A stretch of 64,000 nucleotides of DNA from Aquabacterium fontiphilum (GTDB taxonomy: Bacteria > Pseudomonadota > Gammaproteobacteria > Burkholderiales > Burkholderiaceae_C), in assembly GCF_009909205.1 (NCBI RefSeq), contig NZ_JAAAPN010000008.1, positions 62,001 through 126,000 on the forward strand, written 5' to 3'. A program made the translations under genes and the position numbers. Position 1 is the stretch's first letter. Each line of letters starts with the position of its first letter. Positions 35,786 to 43,716 of the stretch are shown here, piece by piece. The notes below the pieces were generated by a model. The model did no database searches. It was not told where the DNA came from and saw nothing but the letters and a program-made list of their open reading frames with translations.

Positions 35786-37066
35786 ATGTCGATGCTGTCC
35801 CGTACCCTGGCCTGCGCGCTCGGGCTGGCCGTCGCTGCGCCCGGCGCTGCGCTGGCGGTCGAGTACTACAAATGGACGGCGGTCACGCTGCCGGCGTCGT
35901 CGGGCGCATCGTGCGGCAACGGCACGCCCGCGCGCATCTTCGTCAACCGCACGCCGCTCACCACCAAGACGCTGGTCTACTTCGAAGGTGGCGGCGCCTG
36001 CTGGAACCAGGCCGGCTGCACCGGGCAGGGCAAGCTGACCGAGGTTGCCTCCAACCCCAATGGCGTCTCAGAGAAGTACTTCAGCGAAGCGAATCTGGCC
36101 GCATTCGGCCAGGCCACGCCGCTGATCACGCGCATCCCGCTGCTCGGCAAGATCCAGACACAGAGCTGGAACATGGTCTACGTGCCCTACTGCACGGGCG
36201 ACGTGCACACCGGCAACAGCACCCAGGTCTACAACGATCTCGACCCGGCCAAGCCCACGGTCTACTACCACCGCGGCTACCTCAACGGCAAGGCCACCGC
36301 GCAATGGATGGCCGACAACCTGCCGCGCCCTGAGCAGTTGCTGGTGTCGGGCTCGTCGGCCGGGGGCGTGGGCTCCACGGCCAACTACGGCTGGCTGCGC
36401 CTGATCGTCAACCCGAAAAAATCGGCGCTCGTGGCCGACTCGGGCCCGCTGTTCCCCGCGCCACAGGCCGGCACGCCCGACCGCTACCCCTCGCTGCCGC
36501 TGCAAAACCGCGTGCGCTCGCTGTGGGGCGTGGATCGGCCTGACGGCATCGCCACCGAGCTGATCACGATGTATCCCGACGCGGGCGACGTGAGCGACCT
36601 GTCGACGCTGAACACGGGCTTGCCCAAGGTGTTCCCCAACGACCGCTTCGGCTACATGAGCTTCCAGGAAGACGGCATCTTCTCGGCCTTCTCGTACACC
36701 AGCTTCTATCCCGAGATCGCGGCGCTGTCGGGCAAGGAGAAGGACAAGGCGCTCAACGTCCTGTGGCGCAAAGATCTGAATAACTGGGTGCTGCAGCTGC
36801 GCACCGCGTCGTCGAACACCGGCTTCTACCTGCCGCTGTGGCGGCCCTTCCTGAAGTCGCACACGCTGGTGACCATGGACTTCACGGGCACCGGCATCGA
36901 AGAGCAGGGCATCAAGTCGGTCGTCCAGTTCTACGACAACGTGCTCGACACCAGCAAGCCCGTGATGCGGGCCATCGAATACGACCAGCAATCCGACTTC
37001 AAACGTGTACTCGCCGTCAACCCGCTGCAATGGCTGGTGGCGCTGTTCGAGGGCTTCTTCCTGTGA
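35786..37066 (+). CDS. Exported pectinacetylesterase/Notum-family hydrolase, copy 1
   Basis: This 426-residue protein starts at ATG 35786 behind GAGGAG, with a signal peptide (LACALGLAVAAPGAALA). Family motifs are FEGGGACWN, PYCTGDVHTGN and the nucleophile box GSSAGG (Ser191); the remaining triad is probably the Asp of SFQEDG and the His of LKSHTLVTMD, inferred by comparison with the second copy. PF03283 enzymes remove acetyl or acyl groups from polysaccharides or proteins. No pectin genes are nearby, so another ester is likely. A strong terminator follows. Confidence 0.8.
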   Translation: MSMLSRTLACALGLAVAAPGAALAVEYYKWTAVTLPASSGASCGNGTPARIFVNRTPLTTKTLVYFEGGGACWNQAGCTGQGKLTEVASNPNGVSEKYFSEANLAAFGQATPLITRIPLLGKIQTQSWNMVYVPYCTGDVHTGNSTQVYNDLDPAKPTVYYHRGYLNGKATAQWMADNLPRPEQLLVSGSSAGGVGSTANYGWLRLIVNPKKSALVADSGPLFPAPQAGTPDRYPSLPLQNRVRSLWGVDRPDGIATELITMYPDAGDVSDLSTLNTGLPKVFPNDRFGYMSFQEDGIFSAFSYTSFYPEIAALSGKEKDKALNVLWRKDLNNWVLQLRTASSNTGFYLPLWRPFLKSHTLVTMDFTGTGIEEQGIKSVVQFYDNVLDTSKPVMRAIEYDQQSDFKRVLAVNPLQWLVALFEGFFL

Positions 37067-37127
37067 ACCCATCGGCCTGAAGGCCGTGGTGGTTGACCAG
37101 ACGCCTGTCCTGCATGGGCGTCTTTTG

Positions 37128-37154
37128 GGCCCGGCCTTGTGCCGGGCCTTTTTT
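37128..37154 (+). terminator. Strong terminator after pectinacetylesterase copy 1
   Basis: GGCCCGGC (37128-37135) and GCCGGGCC (37141-37148) form an 8-base perfect stem with loop CTTGT, followed by TTTTTT (37149-37154). It ends the upstream gene before the convergent TetR gene. Confidence 0.9.
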
Positions 37155-37169
37155 ATGCGGTGACTGGAA

Positions 37170-37892
37170 TCAGGTGCCCGTCTTGCCGGGCTTCTGGCTG
37201 GCGCTCAGGCTCTCGTCCTTGGCGCGTGCGTGCGCAATGCAGGCCTCGAAGATGGCCTGTGCGTTGCGCAGCACATCTTCCAGCGGCGTCTTGCAGCGAT
37301 CGGCCACCCACTGCGTCGCAATCCGGGTGTTCGAGCCCACCAGCCCGTCGGCAATGATCTGGTGATCCAGGCCATGCGCTTCCAGGTTGGGAAACATCTG
37401 GCGCATGAAGCCGGCGATCAGGTGCGCAAAATCCTGCGTGGCCTTGCCCGTCAGGTCGCTCATGCTCTGGCCCACGTTCATCGCATCGATCAGGCCCACA
37501 CGGGCGCGCCGCGGGTCGTCGCGGATGAACTCGAAGAAGGTGCGCAATGCGGCCTCGGCCAGCTTCTCGGGCTGCGGCTCGCAGCGCGCCAACGCCATCA
37601 CCGTGTGCTGCATCAGTTCGCGGTTGATGGTCACGTACACGGCCTTGAACAGCGCCTCCATGCTGTCGAACGACTCATAGAAATAGCGCGAGGTCAGTTG
37701 CGCGCGCGCGCACACATCGCGCACGGTCGAGGCGTGGTAGCCCTGCTCGCCGAACACGGCCAGCCCTGCGTCGATCAGCTTGGCGCGCCGCTGACGCTGG
37801 CGCTCTTCTGAATCCACACCGCCATAGCGCCGGCCCGGCGTCCCCGAGGACGCGGGGGATTCAGGGTTAACCCTGGTTCTGGAAACGGTCAT
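37170..37892 (-). CDS. TetR-family regulator divergent from the SDR gene
   Basis: This 240-residue protein starts at ATG 37892. After a 30-residue tail containing RRYGGVDSEERQRQRR comes a TetR DNA-binding domain (LIDAGLAVFGEQGYHASTVRDVC ... SRYFYESFDSMEALFKAV, written in parts); the C-terminal ligand domain is complete. No ribosome site precedes the ATG, which directly follows TTGACA; a leaderless message is possible. It probably represses itself and the SDR-esterase genes, and the BVMO gene carries the same promoter element. Confidence 0.88.
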   Translation of the reverse strand: MTVSRTRVNPESPASSGTPGRRYGGVDSEERQRQRRAKLIDAGLAVFGEQGYHASTVRDVCARAQLTSRYFYESFDSMEALFKAVYVTINRELMQHTVMALARCEPQPEKLAEAALRTFFEFIRDDPRRARVGLIDAMNVGQSMSDLTGKATQDFAHLIAGFMRQMFPNLEAHGLDHQIIADGLVGSNTRIATQWVADRCKTPLEDVLRNAQAIFEACIAHARAKDESLSASQKPGKTGT

Positions 37893-37930
37893 TGTCAAAT
37901 AGGATATTTGAAATTGACGATTGTCAAATT
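37891..37930. promoter_or_regulatory. TetR/SDR divergent operator region
   Basis: Read on the minus strand, ATTTGACAAT, six bases, TTTCAAATAT repeats the element before the BVMO gene. A perfect inverted repeat TCAAAT-ATCCT-ATTTGA overlaps it, and TTGAC-GATT-GTCAA (37914-37927 on the plus strand) is a second one. The region abuts the TetR start codon and lies about 100 bases upstream of the SDR start. Confidence 0.65.
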
Positions 37931-38030
37931 CGTGGTCCAAACGCAGACAGCGCGCTGATTGACCTGGATTTTGGCATCCCGCCGCTGCCGCCCGGCAGCC
38001 AAGGTCTTCTTTTCTCCCTGGGTCGCACGC

Positions 38031-38873
38031 ATGAAGGACTTCAAGAACAAGGTTGCCGCCATCACAGGCGCGGCGTCGGGCATGGGCCGTACCCTGGCGC
38101 TGGAGCTGGCACAACGTGGCTGCCACCTCGCGCTCAGCGACGTCAACGAGAAGGGCCTGGCCGAGACCGCCGCGATGGCCGGCAAGCTCGGCGTGAAGGT
38201 GACCACAGCCAAGGTCAATGTGGCCAACCGAGACGAGGTCTTTGCCTGGGCCGACCAGGCCGCCGCAGACCACGGCAAGGTCAACCTGGTGTTCAACAAC
38301 GCCGGTGTGGCGCTGGGCGCCTTCCTCGAGACCGTCAAGCCCGAAGACTTCCAGTGGATCATGGGCATCAACTTCTGGGGCGTGGTGTGGGGCACGCAGG
38401 CTTTCTTGCCGCACTTGAAGCGCGCCGGCGAGGGCCACATCGTCAACACCTCCAGCCTGTTCGGCCTGTTGTCGCTGCCAACGCAAGGCACGTACAACAG
38501 CAGCAAGTTCGCCGTGCGCGGCTTCACCGAAGCCCTGCGCCAGGAGCTGGATCTGGAGAAATGCGGCGTGAGCGCCACCTGCGTGCACCCGGGGGGCATC
38601 CGCACCAACATCGCCCGCGACGCCAAGATGGATAACAGCATCTCGGCCAAGACCGGCGCCAACCCCGAGACGGCCAAGGCCAAGTTCGACAAGCTGCTCA
38701 ACACCACCACGGCTGAGAGCGCCGCGCGCCAGATCCTGCGTGCGGTCGAAGGCAACAAGCGCCGTGTGCTGGTGGGGCCTGACGCCAAGTTCCTCGACAA
38801 GGTCGTGCGCTTCTTCGGCTCATGGTATCAACCGATGACGACCTTCTTCGCCAAGAAGACCATGCTGGGCTGA
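38031..38873 (+). CDS. Short-chain dehydrogenase/reductase
   Basis: This 280-residue SDR starts at ATG 38031 (MKDFKNKVAAITGAASGMG). The cofactor motif TGAASGMG is at residues 12-19, NNAG follows, and the catalytic Ser (NTSS), Tyr155 and Lys159 (YNSSK) are all present. It has the C-terminal extension common to SDRs found beside Baeyer-Villiger enzymes (about 280 residues, ending FFAKKTMLG). It would oxidise a secondary alcohol to a ketone or the reverse. It is 36 bases upstream of the esterase gene, forming an operon. Confidence 0.9.
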   Translation: MKDFKNKVAAITGAASGMGRTLALELAQRGCHLALSDVNEKGLAETAAMAGKLGVKVTTAKVNVANRDEVFAWADQAAADHGKVNLVFNNAGVALGAFLETVKPEDFQWIMGINFWGVVWGTQAFLPHLKRAGEGHIVNTSSLFGLLSLPTQGTYNSSKFAVRGFTEALRQELDLEKCGVSATCVHPGGIRTNIARDAKMDNSISAKTGANPETAKAKFDKLLNTTTAESAARQILRAVEGNKRRVLVGPDAKFLDKVVRFFGSWYQPMTTFFAKKTMLG

Positions 38874-38909
38874 GCCCTCTGTCTTGCTGTACCTGAAGGA
38901 CACCACACC

Positions 38910-39887
38910 ATGTCTGCCGTGATGAAAGAAGCTGCCGCCACCGCCCAAGCGCCCATCCAGCGCATCTATCAACCGCTGCCCGGTGCGCGCGAAAGCATCA
39001 CGGCCGCGCTGATGCGCAGCAGCCTGCGCCTGCTGTTCAAGCCGGTGATCAAGCCGCCCATGCCTGTGGGCCTGCAGCGCGCCGTGCTGCACACGCTGTC
39101 GGTGTCGATGCCGCCGGGCGGCGGCGTCAAGGTCGAGAAGATCATGATCGGCAAGCTGGCTGCGGAGCGCATCACGCCCAAGGCCACGCCGCAGCCCAAG
39201 CACGCCATGCTCTACCTGCACGGCGGCGCCTTCTGCGCTGGCAGCCCGCGCAGCCACCGCAGCATCACCACCCGCCTGAGCCGCATGGCCAACTGCGAGG
39301 TGTTGGCCATTCATTACCGCCGCGTGCCCGAGCACCCGTTCCCCGCGCAGATCGAAGACTCGGTGGCGGGCTACAAGGAGCTGCTCAAGCGCGGCTACAA
39401 GCCCGAGCACATCGCGGTGGGCGGCGACTCGGCCGGCGGCACGCTGACGCTGCTGCTGTTCAAGGCGCTGGAGCTGGAGGGCCTGCCCACGCCCAAGTGC
39501 CTGGTGATGATGTCGCCCGCCTTCGATGCCAAGCTCAACAGCGACAGCGTCAAGAAGTACAAGAAGCTCGACCCGATGATCAACATCGAGTGGGGCATGC
39601 AGGGCTTTGCGTGGTACCGCCCTCGTCACGACCACCCGCTGGCCTTCCCCAAGCGCCAGGACCTGAGCACCTTGCCGCCCACGCTGGTGCAGGTGGGCGA
39701 GATCGAGGTGCTGCACGACGACTCGGTGTGGCTGCTGCACGCGGCCAAGCGCTTTGATCGCCATGTGGAGCTCGAGATCTACAAGGGCCGCTGGCACGTG
39801 TTCCAGATTCACGCCGGCATCATGCCCAGCGCCACCAAGGCGCTGGAACGCCAGGCGGCGTTCATGAAGCAGCAGTGGGGCGTTTGA
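38910..39887 (+). CDS. Alpha/beta hydrolase, hormone-sensitive-lipase family
   Basis: This 325-residue esterase has the oxyanion-hole motif HGGAF (His104) and nucleophile box GDSAGG (Ser174). The catalytic Asp and His are probably in EVLHDDS and RWHVFQ. HSL-family esterases hydrolyse short-to-medium acyl esters. In the same operon as the SDR and sharing a regulatory element with the BVMO, it is well placed to hydrolyse the ester or lactone product. No signal peptide is seen, so the enzyme is cytoplasmic. Confidence 0.9.
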   Translation: MSAVMKEAAATAQAPIQRIYQPLPGARESITAALMRSSLRLLFKPVIKPPMPVGLQRAVLHTLSVSMPPGGGVKVEKIMIGKLAAERITPKATPQPKHAMLYLHGGAFCAGSPRSHRSITTRLSRMANCEVLAIHYRRVPEHPFPAQIEDSVAGYKELLKRGYKPEHIAVGGDSAGGTLTLLLFKALELEGLPTPKCLVMMSPAFDAKLNSDSVKKYKKLDPMINIEWGMQGFAWYRPRHDHPLAFPKRQDLSTLPPTLVQVGEIEVLHDDSVWLLHAAKRFDRHVELEIYKGRWHVFQIHAGIMPSATKALERQAAFMKQQWGV

Positions 39888-39898
39888 GCGTCAAGGCA

Positions 39899-40189
39899 TC
39901 ACATATGGCGAATCGCGTCCATGCGCTCATGCAGGACGCGAACCACCGTCACGCTGTCTTGATCGACACGGAAGTACACCACGTGACGTTCGACCACCTG
40001 TCGCCGATAGCCAGGCCGAATGTGATCACAGGCTGATGACACCATCGGGGCTGCGGCCAAGGCGTTGAAGCACTCCGTCAAGCGGTCCAGGTAGCGTTCA
40101 GCTTGAGTGATGCTCCAGTGATGGGCTGTGTACTGCCAGATGTCTTCCAGATCTTGCAGTGCTGCCGGTGTGAGCAGCAGTTCAGCCAT
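39899..40189 (-). CDS. parE: ParE/RelE-family toxin
   Basis: This 96-residue protein starts MAELLLTPAALQDLEDIW at ATG 40189. The ParE pattern is clear: LTPxAxxDLxxIWxYT, then AERYLDRLTECFNALAA, and RRQVVERHVVYFRVD before VVRVLHERMD. ParE toxins target DNA gyrase. The start overlaps the antitoxin stop by eight bases. Confidence 0.9.
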   Translation of the reverse strand: MAELLLTPAALQDLEDIWQYTAHHWSITQAERYLDRLTECFNALAAAPMVSSACDHIRPGYRRQVVERHVVYFRVDQDSVTVVRVLHERMDAIRHM

Positions 40190-40427
40190 GTTTTGCGCGC
40201 ATTTTTTGCTTGAATGCGCGCGCATCAAAAGCCTGTGGCGCGCCGCTGTTCTCGCCTTCAATCAAGGCGGACCGAATGGCCTCTAACTGGCCCATGCGCT
40301 CTTGCTCGCGACGAATCAGGTCGCGGATGTACTCACTGTCGTTGGTGTAGTGCCCGGCTTCGATCTGAGCCTTGATCCAGTGGTCTTGCTGGTCGGTCAG
40401 GGTGATTGTTTTGCGCACAGTGGCCAT
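40182..40427 (-). CDS. parD: ParD-family antitoxin
   Basis: This 81-residue protein starts at ATG 40427 after GGAG. It has a ribbon-helix-helix N-terminus (VRKTITLTDQQDHWIKAQIE) with YTNDSEYIRDLIRREQ, the typical CC2985/ParD pattern, and a flexible C-terminus that would wrap the toxin. It would also repress its own promoter. It precedes parE with an overlap, the standard antitoxin-first order. Confidence 0.9.
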   Translation of the reverse strand: MATVRKTITLTDQQDHWIKAQIEAGHYTNDSEYIRDLIRREQERMGQLEAIRSALIEGENSGAPQAFDARAFKQKMRAKHG

Positions 40428-40490
40428 GATGTCGGCTCCGCAGTGTGAGTTGATCATCATACTATTGGTGCTTGTGGCGTGCGCGAGCCA

Positions 40491-40720
40491 CCAGCCCAGG
40501 GCGAGCCGCGTGGCTTCAAGTGGGTGGTTCTGCCTGCGGCAGAACGCCCCTGCGGTGCTCGGCCCCAGGCAGGGCCGGAGAACTCCCTTCGCGGCCTGAA
40601 GGCCGCTGCGGTCAAACAGCTCCGGCCAGTCAGTTCACGAGGTGCGCTGGCGCGCACCTGCCCGGGGCCTGCGCGCCTTCGGCACCCACTCAGGCGCCAT
40701 GCGGCCCGCCCTGCGCTGGT
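40491..40720 (-). repeat. Structured intergenic repeat, left copy bordering the R-M island
   Basis: This roughly 230-base GC-rich stretch has no convincing gene. Its reverse complement aligns with 48500-48755 at many blocks, for example GGCGCCT, CTGTTTGA-x-CGCAG, GAGCA-x-CGCAGG-x-GCGT and ACCACCCAC-x-TGAAGCC. It contains three clean hairpins: AGGTGCGC/GCGCACCT (40640-40659), GCGGCC/GGCCGC (40591-40606) and GTTCTGCC/GGCAGAAC (40527-40545). Confidence 0.75.
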
Positions 40721-40920
40721 GGCTTGGGGCGCCCAGACCCTGCGATAAACTGCACCGAACTTTGTCAGTCGCGAGCGGCCGGTCATGGCAGCGAGCAAGC
40801 CCGTTTGGCGCCGAGATGCTGCATCGTGCTGAGTTGACCGATGGCTGGTATTCGGCGATGGATGAGGTGCTGTGCCTGCTTTCGATCCGGCATGACAAAA
40901 GAAAGCGGGAGTGATCAGGG
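40721..40920 (+). other. Region upstream of hsdR, no convincing gene
   Basis: This should hold the hsdR promoter. GATAAA at 40744-40749 is -10-like but no confident -35 is seen. A short open frame ending at TGA 40912-40914 (possible ATG 40816, ending RHDKRKRE) finishes six bases before hsdR; it is too short and lacks a ribosome site, so I do not call it a gene. GGGAG (40907-40911) lies about nine bases before the hsdR ATG. Confidence 0.4.
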
Positions 40921-43716
40921 ATGACACCAGAAGCAAAAGCTCGCCAGATCATCGATGAACGATTGACCGCCGCAGGCTGGTCGGTTCAAGACATGAAGGC
41001 GCTGAACCTGGGTGCCAGCGATGGGGTGGCTGTGCGCGAATACCCCACCGATTCCGGGCCTGCCGATTACGTGCTGTTCGTGAACCGCAACCCGGTTGGC
41101 GTGATCGAGGCGAAGAAAGACACGGCTGGCGAAAACCTCACCGCAACCGAAAGCCAGACCGAGCGCTATGCCGCTGCCAACCTGAAATGGCGCAAGGACG
41201 ATGCGCCCCTGCGCTTCTTGTTCGAAGCCACCGGCCAGATCATCCGCTTCACCGACAACGCTGACCCTGCACCCCGCTCGCGCGAAATCTTCCATTTCTT
41301 CAAGCCCGCCCAGCTGGCCGAATGGCAGGCGCAGCCCACCACCTTGCGCCGGCGCTTGGCCGAGGCCATGCCGGCCCTGCCCACGGCCAACTTGCGTGAT
41401 TGCCAGATCAATGCCGTCACCGGGCTGGAGCAGTCTCTGGCGCTCAATAAGCCCCGCGCCCTCATCCACATGGCAACGGGCGCGGGCAAAACTTTCACAG
41501 CCATCACGGCCGTGTACCGGCTGCTGAAGTTCGCGGGTGCCAAGCGCGTGCTGTTTTTGGTGGACACGCGCAACCTGGGCAAGCAGGCGCACCAGGAGTT
41601 CATGGCCTACACCCCGCCTGACGACGCCCGCAAGTTCACCGAGCTGTACAACGTGCAGCGCCTGGCCTCGGCCAACATCGACCCCCACGCGCAGGTGTGC
41701 ATCAGCACCATCCAGCGCATGTATTCGATCCTGTCGGGCGAGCCCATTGACGAATCGGCCGAAGACGCATCGCTGAACGAAACCCAGCAGAGCAGCAAGC
41801 AAGAGAAGAAGGTGGTCTACAACCCCGACGTGCCGGTTGAAACCTTCGACTTCATCGTCATCGACGAGTGCCACCGCAGCATCTACAACCTGTGGAAGCA
41901 GGTGCTGGACTACTTTGACGCCTACCTGATCGGCCTGACCGCCACGCCCGACAAACGCACCTTCGGCTTCTTCAACGAGAACATCGTGGCCGAGTACACC
42001 TACGAGCAATCGGTGGCCGATGGTGTGAACGTGGGCTACGACGTGTACGTGATCGAAACCGAGATCACTCAAAAGGGCGCGCAGCTCAAGGCCAAGGAAT
42101 GGGTGGACCACCGCGACCGCGCCACCCGCAAGAAGCGCTGGGCCGAAACCGAAGAAGACACCGACTACACCGGCAAAGAGCTGGACCGCTCGGTGGTGAA
42201 CACCAGCCAGATCCGCCAGGTGATCCAGGCCATGAAGACGGCCGTGGAAACGCAGATCTACCCGCACCGCAAAGAGACGCCTAAGACCCTGATCTTTGCC
42301 AAGACCGACAGCCACGCCGACGACATCATCAAGATGGTGCGCGAGGTCTATGGCCAGGGTAACGCCTTTTGCAAGAAGGTGACCTACCGCGCGGAAGAAG
42401 ACGCCGACAGCGTGCTGGCCGCTTTCCGCAACGATCACCACCCCCGCATTGCCGTGACGGTGGACATGATCGCCACCGGCACCGACGTGAAGCCGCTGGA
42501 GGTGCTGCTCTTCATGCGCGACGTGCGCAGCAAGGGCTACTACGAGCAGATGAAGGGCCGAGGCGTGCGCAGCCTCAGCGCCGAAGGCCTGCAACGCGTG
42601 AGCAACAGCGCCAGCGGCGCCAAAGACCGCTTTGTGCTGATCGACGCCGTGGGCGTGGAAAAGAGCCTCAAGACCGAAAGCCGCCCGCTGGAAAAGAAGC
42701 CCGGCATGCCCTTGAAGGACCTGTTGCAAGGCGTGGCCATGGGCCACCGCGACGATGACACCGTGCTGACGCTGGCCAACCGCCTGGTGCGACTGGCCAA
42801 GCAGCTGGACGACAAGGCCAAGGCCCGCATTGAAAAGGCCTCAGGCGGCGTGCCTGTGGGTGAACTGGGCAAGGCCCTGATCACGGCCCTCGACCCCGAT
42901 GCCATCGTGCAGACCGCGCTGGCCACCGCGCAGGCCCAAGGCATCAGCCGCCGAGAAGAAGACCTGAGCCCGCAAGAGCTGGACGCCGCCCGCAAGGCCC
43001 GCGTGGCTGCGGCCTGTGCGCCCTTTGATGCGCCCGATTTGCGAGAAGAGATCGAGAACGCCCGCCGTGAACGCGAGCAGGTGATTGACCACATCAACCT
43101 CGACACGGTGACCTTCAGCGGGTTTTCAGAACAGGCCGAGGCGCAGGCACAAGCCGCCGTGCAAAGCTTTGCCGACTACATCAAGGCCCACAAGGACGAA
43201 ATTGCCGCGCTGAGCTTTTTCTACCAGCAGCCTTACCAGCGCCGTGCGCTGACCTTCGACATGATTGAAGAGCTGCACGAGCACCTGGCCCGCCCGCCGC
43301 TGATGCTGACCACCGAACGCCTGTGGAGCGCCTATGCGCGTGTTCACGCCACGCAGGGCCAGGCCAGCCCGGTGAAGGGCGCCGACCGCAAGCGGCAATT
43401 GACCGACCTGGTGAGCCTGGTGCGCTTTGCCCTGGGGCTGGATGCAGAATTGAGGCCCTTTGCCGACGAGGTGGACAAGCGCTTTCAGGCGTGGATCTTC
43501 CGGCACAACGCCCAGCGCGGCACGGCCTTCAGCCCCGAGCAGACCGAGTGGTTGCGCCTGATGAAGGACCACATTGCCAGCAGCTGCGCCATCAGGCGCG
43601 ATGACTTTGATTACGCCGCGCTGGCCGACAAGGGCGGGCTGCAAAAGGCCTGGGGCGTGTTTGGCGAAGACCTGGACGTGTGGATGCGTGAGATGAATGA
43701 GGAGTTGGTGGCGTGA
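40921..43716 (+). CDS. hsdR: Type I restriction enzyme, R (endonuclease/translocase) subunit
   Basis: This 931-residue HsdR is of the EcoEI-like group. The N-terminal nuclease motif is seen as ADYVLFVNR followed by GVIEAKK (about residues 47-63). The motor has Walker A ATGAGKT (near residue 184), DECH box (near 313), GLTATP, and helicase motif ARGVRSL-like GRGVRSL. The C-terminal region (about 720-925) is the usual subunit-interaction domain. With HsdM and HsdS it cleaves DNA unmodified at the recognition site. Its stop overlaps the hsdS start (GTGA), so the genes are coupled. Confidence 0.95.
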   Translation: MTPEAKARQIIDERLTAAGWSVQDMKALNLGASDGVAVREYPTDSGPADYVLFVNRNPVGVIEAKKDTAGENLTATESQTERYAAANLKWRKDDAPLRFLFEATGQIIRFTDNADPAPRSREIFHFFKPAQLAEWQAQPTTLRRRLAEAMPALPTANLRDCQINAVTGLEQSLALNKPRALIHMATGAGKTFTAITAVYRLLKFAGAKRVLFLVDTRNLGKQAHQEFMAYTPPDDARKFTELYNVQRLASANIDPHAQVCISTIQRMYSILSGEPIDESAEDASLNETQQSSKQEKKVVYNPDVPVETFDFIVIDECHRSIYNLWKQVLDYFDAYLIGLTATPDKRTFGFFNENIVAEYTYEQSVADGVNVGYDVYVIETEITQKGAQLKAKEWVDHRDRATRKKRWAETEEDTDYTGKELDRSVVNTSQIRQVIQAMKTAVETQIYPHRKETPKTLIFAKTDSHADDIIKMVREVYGQGNAFCKKVTYRAEEDADSVLAAFRNDHHPRIAVTVDMIATGTDVKPLEVLLFMRDVRSKGYYEQMKGRGVRSLSAEGLQRVSNSASGAKDRFVLIDAVGVEKSLKTESRPLEKKPGMPLKDLLQGVAMGHRDDDTVLTLANRLVRLAKQLDDKAKARIEKASGGVPVGELGKALITALDPDAIVQTALATAQAQGISRREEDLSPQELDAARKARVAAACAPFDAPDLREEIENARREREQVIDHINLDTVTFSGFSEQAEAQAQAAVQSFADYIKAHKDEIAALSFFYQQPYQRRALTFDMIEELHEHLARPPLMLTTERLWSAYARVHATQGQASPVKGADRKRQLTDLVSLVRFALGLDAELRPFADEVDKRFQAWIFRHNAQRGTAFSPEQTEWLRLMKDHIASSCAIRRDDFDYAALADKGGLQKAWGVFGEDLDVWMREMNEELVA

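Noticed and set aside
40642-40914. 90-codon plus-strand open frame just before hsdR
   Set aside because: Its first half lies in the structured repeat; no ribosome site or recognisable motif. A short gene from ATG 40816 cannot be excluded but is not supported.
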